Assembly: GCF_001548475.1 (NCBI RefSeq)
Contig: NZ_LRUJ01000021.1
Coordinates: 1 to 64,000, forward strand
Direction: 5' to 3'
Source: Bordetella hinzii LMG 13501
Lineage (GTDB): Bacteria; Pseudomonadota; Gammaproteobacteria; Burkholderiales; Burkholderiaceae_B
Length of the DNA: 64,000 nt
In this document: positions 60,701 to 64,000 of the stretch, in pieces
Layout: each line of letters starts with the position of its first letter
How positions within the stretch are numbered: the stretch's first letter is position 1
Program-made: the position numbers and the translations under genes
Notes under the pieces: model-generated
Database searches by the model: none
Told to the model about the DNA's origin: nothing
What the model saw: only the letters and a program-made list of their open reading frames with translations

Positions 60701-62137
60701 ATGACGCACATGATCATCAACGGACAGAAAGCGACGGCCCGGGACGGCCGCAGCCTGGAAGTGATTTCGCCGGTCGATGGCCAGGCCTTTACCCGCATCC
60801 CGCGCGGCCAGGCGGCCGACGTGGACCTCGCCGTGGGCGCGGCGCGGGCCGCCCTGGACGGCGGCTGGGGCCATTCGACCGCCCTGGACCGCGGCCGGCT
60901 GCTGCTGCGCCTGGCCGAGAGCATCCTGGCCCACCACGAAGAGCTGGCGCAGATCGAATCGCGCGACACCGGCAAGCCCCTGTCCACGGCCCGCGCCGAC
61001 ATCACGGTGCTGGCGCGCTATTTCGAGTTCTATGGCGGCGCGGCCGACAAAGTGCATGGGCAGACCATTCCCTTCCAGGAGAACTATTCGGTCCAGCTGA
61101 TCCGCGAGCCCCTGGGCGTCACGGCCCACATCATCCCCTGGAACTACCCGGCCCAGATGTTCGGCCGCAGCGTGGCCCCGGCCCTGGCCATGGGCAACGC
61201 CGCCGTGGTCAAGCCGGCCGAGGACGCCTGCCTGTCCATCGTGCGCGTGGCCGAGCTGGCGCTGGAAGTCGGCTTCCCGGCCGGCGCGCTCAATGTGGTC
61301 ACCGGCCTGGGCGAAGAGGCCGGCGCCGCGCTGTCGGGCCACCCCGGCATCAATTTCGTGACCTTCACCGGCTCGAACGAGGTCGGCGTGCTGGTGCAAA
61401 GCGCCGCCGCCCGCAATGCCGTCAAGTGCGTGCTGGAGCTGGGCGGCAAGTCGGCGCACATCGTCTTTGACGACGCCAATGGCAAGCTGGCCATCCCGGC
61501 CATCGTCAAGGGCATCGTGCACAACGCCGGCCAGACCTGCACGGCGGGCAGCCGCCTGCTGGTGCAGAAAGGCATTTACGCCGATTTCATGCAGGCGGTG
61601 GCGCAGGAATTCTCCAAGGTGCGCGCCGGCACGCCCGAGATGGACCTGACCTGCGGGCCGGTGGTCAACCGCGCGCAGTTCGAGCGCGTCAACCGCTATA
61701 TCGCCAAAGGCCTGGCCGACGGCCTGAAAGTGGTGGCCGAAGGCAGCATCGCCGAGGGCGTGCCCGCCGGCGGCTTTTATGTCAAACCCACGCTGTTCAG
61801 CGCCGCCACGCACGACAGCGATCTGTTCACGCAGGAGATCTTCGGCCCGGTGCTGGTCGCCCTGCCCTTTGACGACGAAGAGCAGGCCATCGCCCTGGCC
61901 AACGCCACCGACTACGGCTTGCTGGGCGCGGTCTGGACCGAGAACGGCGGGCGCCAGCAGCGCGTGGCGCGCGGCATCAAGGTCGGCCAGGTCTATATCA
62001 ATGGCTTTGGCGCCGGCGGCGGGGTCGAGCTGCCCTTCGGCGGCGTCAAGAAGAGCGGCCACGGCCGCGAGAAGGGTTTCATCGCGCTTGAAGAAATGAG
62101 CACCACCAAGACCATCATCCAGTACTACGGCAAGTAA
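60701..62137 (+). CDS. Aldehyde dehydrogenase
   Basis: 478 residues, ALDH superfamily, oxidises an aldehyde with NAD(P). NAD-site IIPWNYPAQMFGRSVAPALA (about 145-164), general base Glu in VLELGGKSAHIVF (about 248), catalytic Cys in NAGQTCTAGSRLL (about 282), and EIFGPVLVALPFDDE. The start at 60701 follows GGAGAA. It sits between the importer and an SDR, suggesting successive alcohol and aldehyde oxidation of the imported compound (inference). Confidence 0.92.
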   Translation: MTHMIINGQKATARDGRSLEVISPVDGQAFTRIPRGQAADVDLAVGAARAALDGGWGHSTALDRGRLLLRLAESILAHHEELAQIESRDTGKPLSTARADITVLARYFEFYGGAADKVHGQTIPFQENYSVQLIREPLGVTAHIIPWNYPAQMFGRSVAPALAMGNAAVVKPAEDACLSIVRVAELALEVGFPAGALNVVTGLGEEAGAALSGHPGINFVTFTGSNEVGVLVQSAAARNAVKCVLELGGKSAHIVFDDANGKLAIPAIVKGIVHNAGQTCTAGSRLLVQKGIYADFMQAVAQEFSKVRAGTPEMDLTCGPVVNRAQFERVNRYIAKGLADGLKVVAEGSIAEGVPAGGFYVKPTLFSAATHDSDLFTQEIFGPVLVALPFDDEEQAIALANATDYGLLGAVWTENGGRQQRVARGIKVGQVYINGFGAGGGVELPFGGVKKSGHGREKGFIALEEMSTTKTIIQYYGK

Positions 62138-62164
62138 ACCCTGACACAGCAGACGGAGACAGAC

Positions 62165-62917
62165 ATGGGTCAATTGCAAGGCAAGGTCGCTATCGTTACC
62201 GGCGCGGGAAGCGGTTTCGGCGAAGGCATCGCCAAACTCTATGCCCGGGAAGGCGCGCAGGTCGTCATCGCCGACATCAACAAGAAAGCCGCCGACCGCG
62301 TCGCCAGCGAGATCGGCAGCGTCGCCCTGTCCCTGCAGGCGGATGTGTCCAGCCGCGCCGATATCGACGCGGTGGTCAAGCACACGCTCGAAGCCTTCGG
62401 CCGCCTGGACATCGTGGTCAACAACGCCGCCATCACCCACAAGAACCAGCCCATGCTGGACGTGGACGAAGAGACATTCGACCGCATGTTCGCCATCAAT
62501 GTGAAATCCATCTATCACATGGCGCAGGCTGTCATTCCCTATATGCGCCAGCAAAAGCGCGGCGTGATCCTGAACATCGGCTCGACCGCCGGCATCCGTC
62601 CGCGTCCGGGCCTGAGCTGGTACAACGCCTCCAAGGGCGCGGTCAATGTGCTGTCCAAGTCCATGGCGGTCGAACTCGGCCCCGACAATATCCGCGTCAA
62701 CGCCATCTGCCCCGTGATGGGCGTGACCGGCATGTTCGAACTCTTCATGGGCTTGCCGGACACGCCCGAGAATCGCGCCAAGTTCCAGTCCACCATTCCG
62801 CTGGGCCGCTTCTGCCAGCCTTCGGACGTGGCCGCCGCCGCGCTGTACCTGGCCAGCGACGCGGCCGAATTCATCACCGGCGTGGAACTGCCGGTCGATG
62901 GCGGCCGGACGATCTGA
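62165..62917 (+). CDS. SDR-family oxidoreductase
   Basis: 250 residues, classical SDR. TGAGSGFGEGIAKLYAREGA (about 13-32), NNAAITHKNQPMLD, catalytic Ser in LNIGSTAG, YNASKGAVNVLSKS (about 157) and the C-terminal VELPVDGGRTI. A likely alcohol or hydroxy-acid dehydrogenase with NAD, since the loop has Asp (VIADINKK) after beta2. It is followed by the receptor gene of the same importer. Confidence 0.92.
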   Translation: MGQLQGKVAIVTGAGSGFGEGIAKLYAREGAQVVIADINKKAADRVASEIGSVALSLQADVSSRADIDAVVKHTLEAFGRLDIVVNNAAITHKNQPMLDVDEETFDRMFAINVKSIYHMAQAVIPYMRQQKRGVILNIGSTAGIRPRPGLSWYNASKGAVNVLSKSMAVELGPDNIRVNAICPVMGVTGMFELFMGLPDTPENRAKFQSTIPLGRFCQPSDVAAAALYLASDAAEFITGVELPVDGGRTI

Positions 62918-62967
62918 GCGTCCCGCGCCGCACCGCTGAGCATCAAACACAATAAAGGAGACAGCAG

Positions 62968-64000
62968 ATGAAGACCTTGAAACTGGCCGCCGCGGCGGCC
63001 TTGTTGTCGGGGCTGGCCGCTTGGGCCCAGGCCGCCGACAAACCGCAGGAACTGAAGATCGGCATTTCCACCTTCCTGTCGGGCTCGGCCTCGGTGTTCG
63101 GCGTGCCGGCCAAGGACGCCGCCGACATCCTGATCCAGGACATCAACGCCGCCGGCGGCATCGACGGCGTCAAGCTGGTGCCGACCTATATCGACGAGGG
63201 CGGCGGCGGCGAGAAGCTGCTGTCCGAATACCGCCGCCTGGCCGAAGGCGGCACCAAGGTCATGCTGTCGGCCATCTCGAGCGGCCATTGCAATATCGTG
63301 GCGCCCGTGGCCGAGGACCTGAAAGTGCTCAATGTGCTCTGGGACTGCGGCACCGAAAAGGCGCTCGAAGGCAAGACCTACAAGTATGTCGTGCGCACCC
63401 AGGCCAACGCCACCACCGAAATGGTGGCCCAGGTGCTCTACCTGATGAAGGTCAAGCCCGACTTCAAGACCGTGGCCATCGTCAACCAGGATTACGCCTG
63501 GGGCCGTGATTCGCGCGACATCTTCCTGGCCGCGCTCAAGAAGTTCAAGCCCGACGTCAAGGTCGTCGCCGAGATGTTCCCCAAGTTCGGCGCGGCGGAC
63601 TTCTCGACCGAGATCAGCAAGCTGCAGGCCTTGCGCCCGGACGTCATCGTCTCGACCTCCTGGGGCGGCGACCTGGACAACTTCGTGCGCCAGGCCGCGC
63701 AGCGCAATCTGTTCAAGAACTCGACCTTCGTGCTCTCGCTGGCCGAAAGCTCGCTGGAGCGCCTGGGCAACGCCCTGCCCGAAGGCGTGTACGTGGGCGC
63801 GCGCGGCGACCATTACTTCCTGCACCCGGAGACCAAGGACGATCCGGCCCACCAGGCCTTCATCAAGAAATTCCACGACAAGACCAAGGCCTATCCGATC
63901 TACTCGGTCTATCACATGGTCCAGGCCATCCAGGGGCTGAAGGCCGGTTATGAAAAGGCCATCAAGGACAACGGCGGCGCCTGGCCGGCCCCCGAGCAGG
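62968..64000 (+). CDS. Branched-chain-type ABC transporter receptor (cut by window edge)
   Basis: 344 codons are visible and the gene continues past the window. The signal peptide is residues 1-22 (ends AWAQA-AD). IGISTFLSGSASVFGVPAKD (about 33), SAISSGHCNIVAPVAEDLKV, VAIVNQDYAWGRDSRDIFLA and VIVSTSWGGDLDNFVRQAAQ are LivJ/AmiC-type SBP family 6 blocks. It is the receptor for the Liv-like importer starting at 57456. The ligand need not be an amino acid; the ALDH and SDR genes suggest an alcohol, aldehyde or acid. Confidence 0.88.
   Translation, partial: MKTLKLAAAAALLSGLAAWAQAADKPQELKIGISTFLSGSASVFGVPAKDAADILIQDINAAGGIDGVKLVPTYIDEGGGGEKLLSEYRRLAEGGTKVMLSAISSGHCNIVAPVAEDLKVLNVLWDCGTEKALEGKTYKYVVRTQANATTEMVAQVLYLMKVKPDFKTVAIVNQDYAWGRDSRDIFLAALKKFKPDVKVVAEMFPKFGAADFSTEISKLQALRPDVIVSTSWGGDLDNFVRQAAQRNLFKNSTFVLSLAESSLERLGNALPEGVYVGARGDHYFLHPETKDDPAHQAFIKKFHDKTKAYPIYSVYHMVQAIQGLKAGYEKAIKDNGGAWPAPEQ

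Overview
The window looks like chromosomal DNA of a high-GC beta-proteobacterium, most likely Alcaligenaceae (Bordetella/Achromobacter type). The grounds are the uniformly GC-rich codon use, the several orphan TctC/Bug-type solute receptors without TctAB membrane partners, and the many small catabolic operons each beside its own LysR, GntR, LacI or sigma-54 regulator. This placement is inference. I saw no rRNA, tRNA, CRISPR array or insertion sequence.

Layout, left to right. 1-6.7 kb holds stress and metal genes: a DUF4142 protein, an SDR, a manganese catalase, a chromate operon (chrB-chrA) and a nickel/cobalt sensor plus efflux pair with a GC-tract operator. 6.9-14.3 kb holds a decayed Bug gene, then a sigma-54 regulator (prpR-like) divergent from prpB-acnA-Bug, with a good -24/-12 promoter and two upstream dyads. 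14.4-21.0 kb is a minus-strand nitrogen-scavenging operon: polar amino-acid ABC importer, M20 amidohydrolase, DUF1989 protein, XRE-cupin regulator and ureohydrolase. 21.3-28.0 kb is a GntR regulator divergent from a sugar-type ABC importer with an unusual aldo/keto-reductase-like protein and an RraA-like aldolase. 28.0-34.4 kb pairs a minus-strand group (Bug receptor, tartrate-dehydratase-like enolase, ketopantoate-reductase-like enzyme) with a divergent leuC-leuD-lacI group; two matching LacI-type operators lie between them. A glutathione transferase, a hypothetical gene, a DUF2092 protein and a (Pro-Gly)n protein built on a hexanucleotide repeat follow.

37.5-43.4 kb is a gentisate pathway: LysR regulator, gentisate 1,2-dioxygenase, fumarylpyruvate hydrolase, maleylpyruvate isomerase, 3-hydroxybenzoate 6-hydroxylase and a Bug receptor. 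43.9-45.07 kb is a scrap heap of three unrelated gene fragments. After that come an MHYT-GGDEF-EAL protein, a 2-hydroxyacid dehydrogenase, a regulator/beta-propeller pair, and an SDR divergent from an MmyB-like XRE regulator.

52.0-54.3 kb holds the most interesting item. A KfrA-like coiled-coil DNA-binding protein is divergent from a tyrosine recombinase, and a 31-bp site with 12-bp inverted arms and a 7-bp spacer lies between them. This arrangement resembles the TnpT/TnpS cointegrate-resolution system of Tn4651-type transposons, but no transposase is present. The window ends with small housekeeping genes (parvulin, GNAT, VOC, DUF1805, slyX, nitrilase-family amidase) and a branched-chain-type ABC importer operon carrying an aldehyde dehydrogenase and an SDR; its final receptor gene is cut by the window edge.
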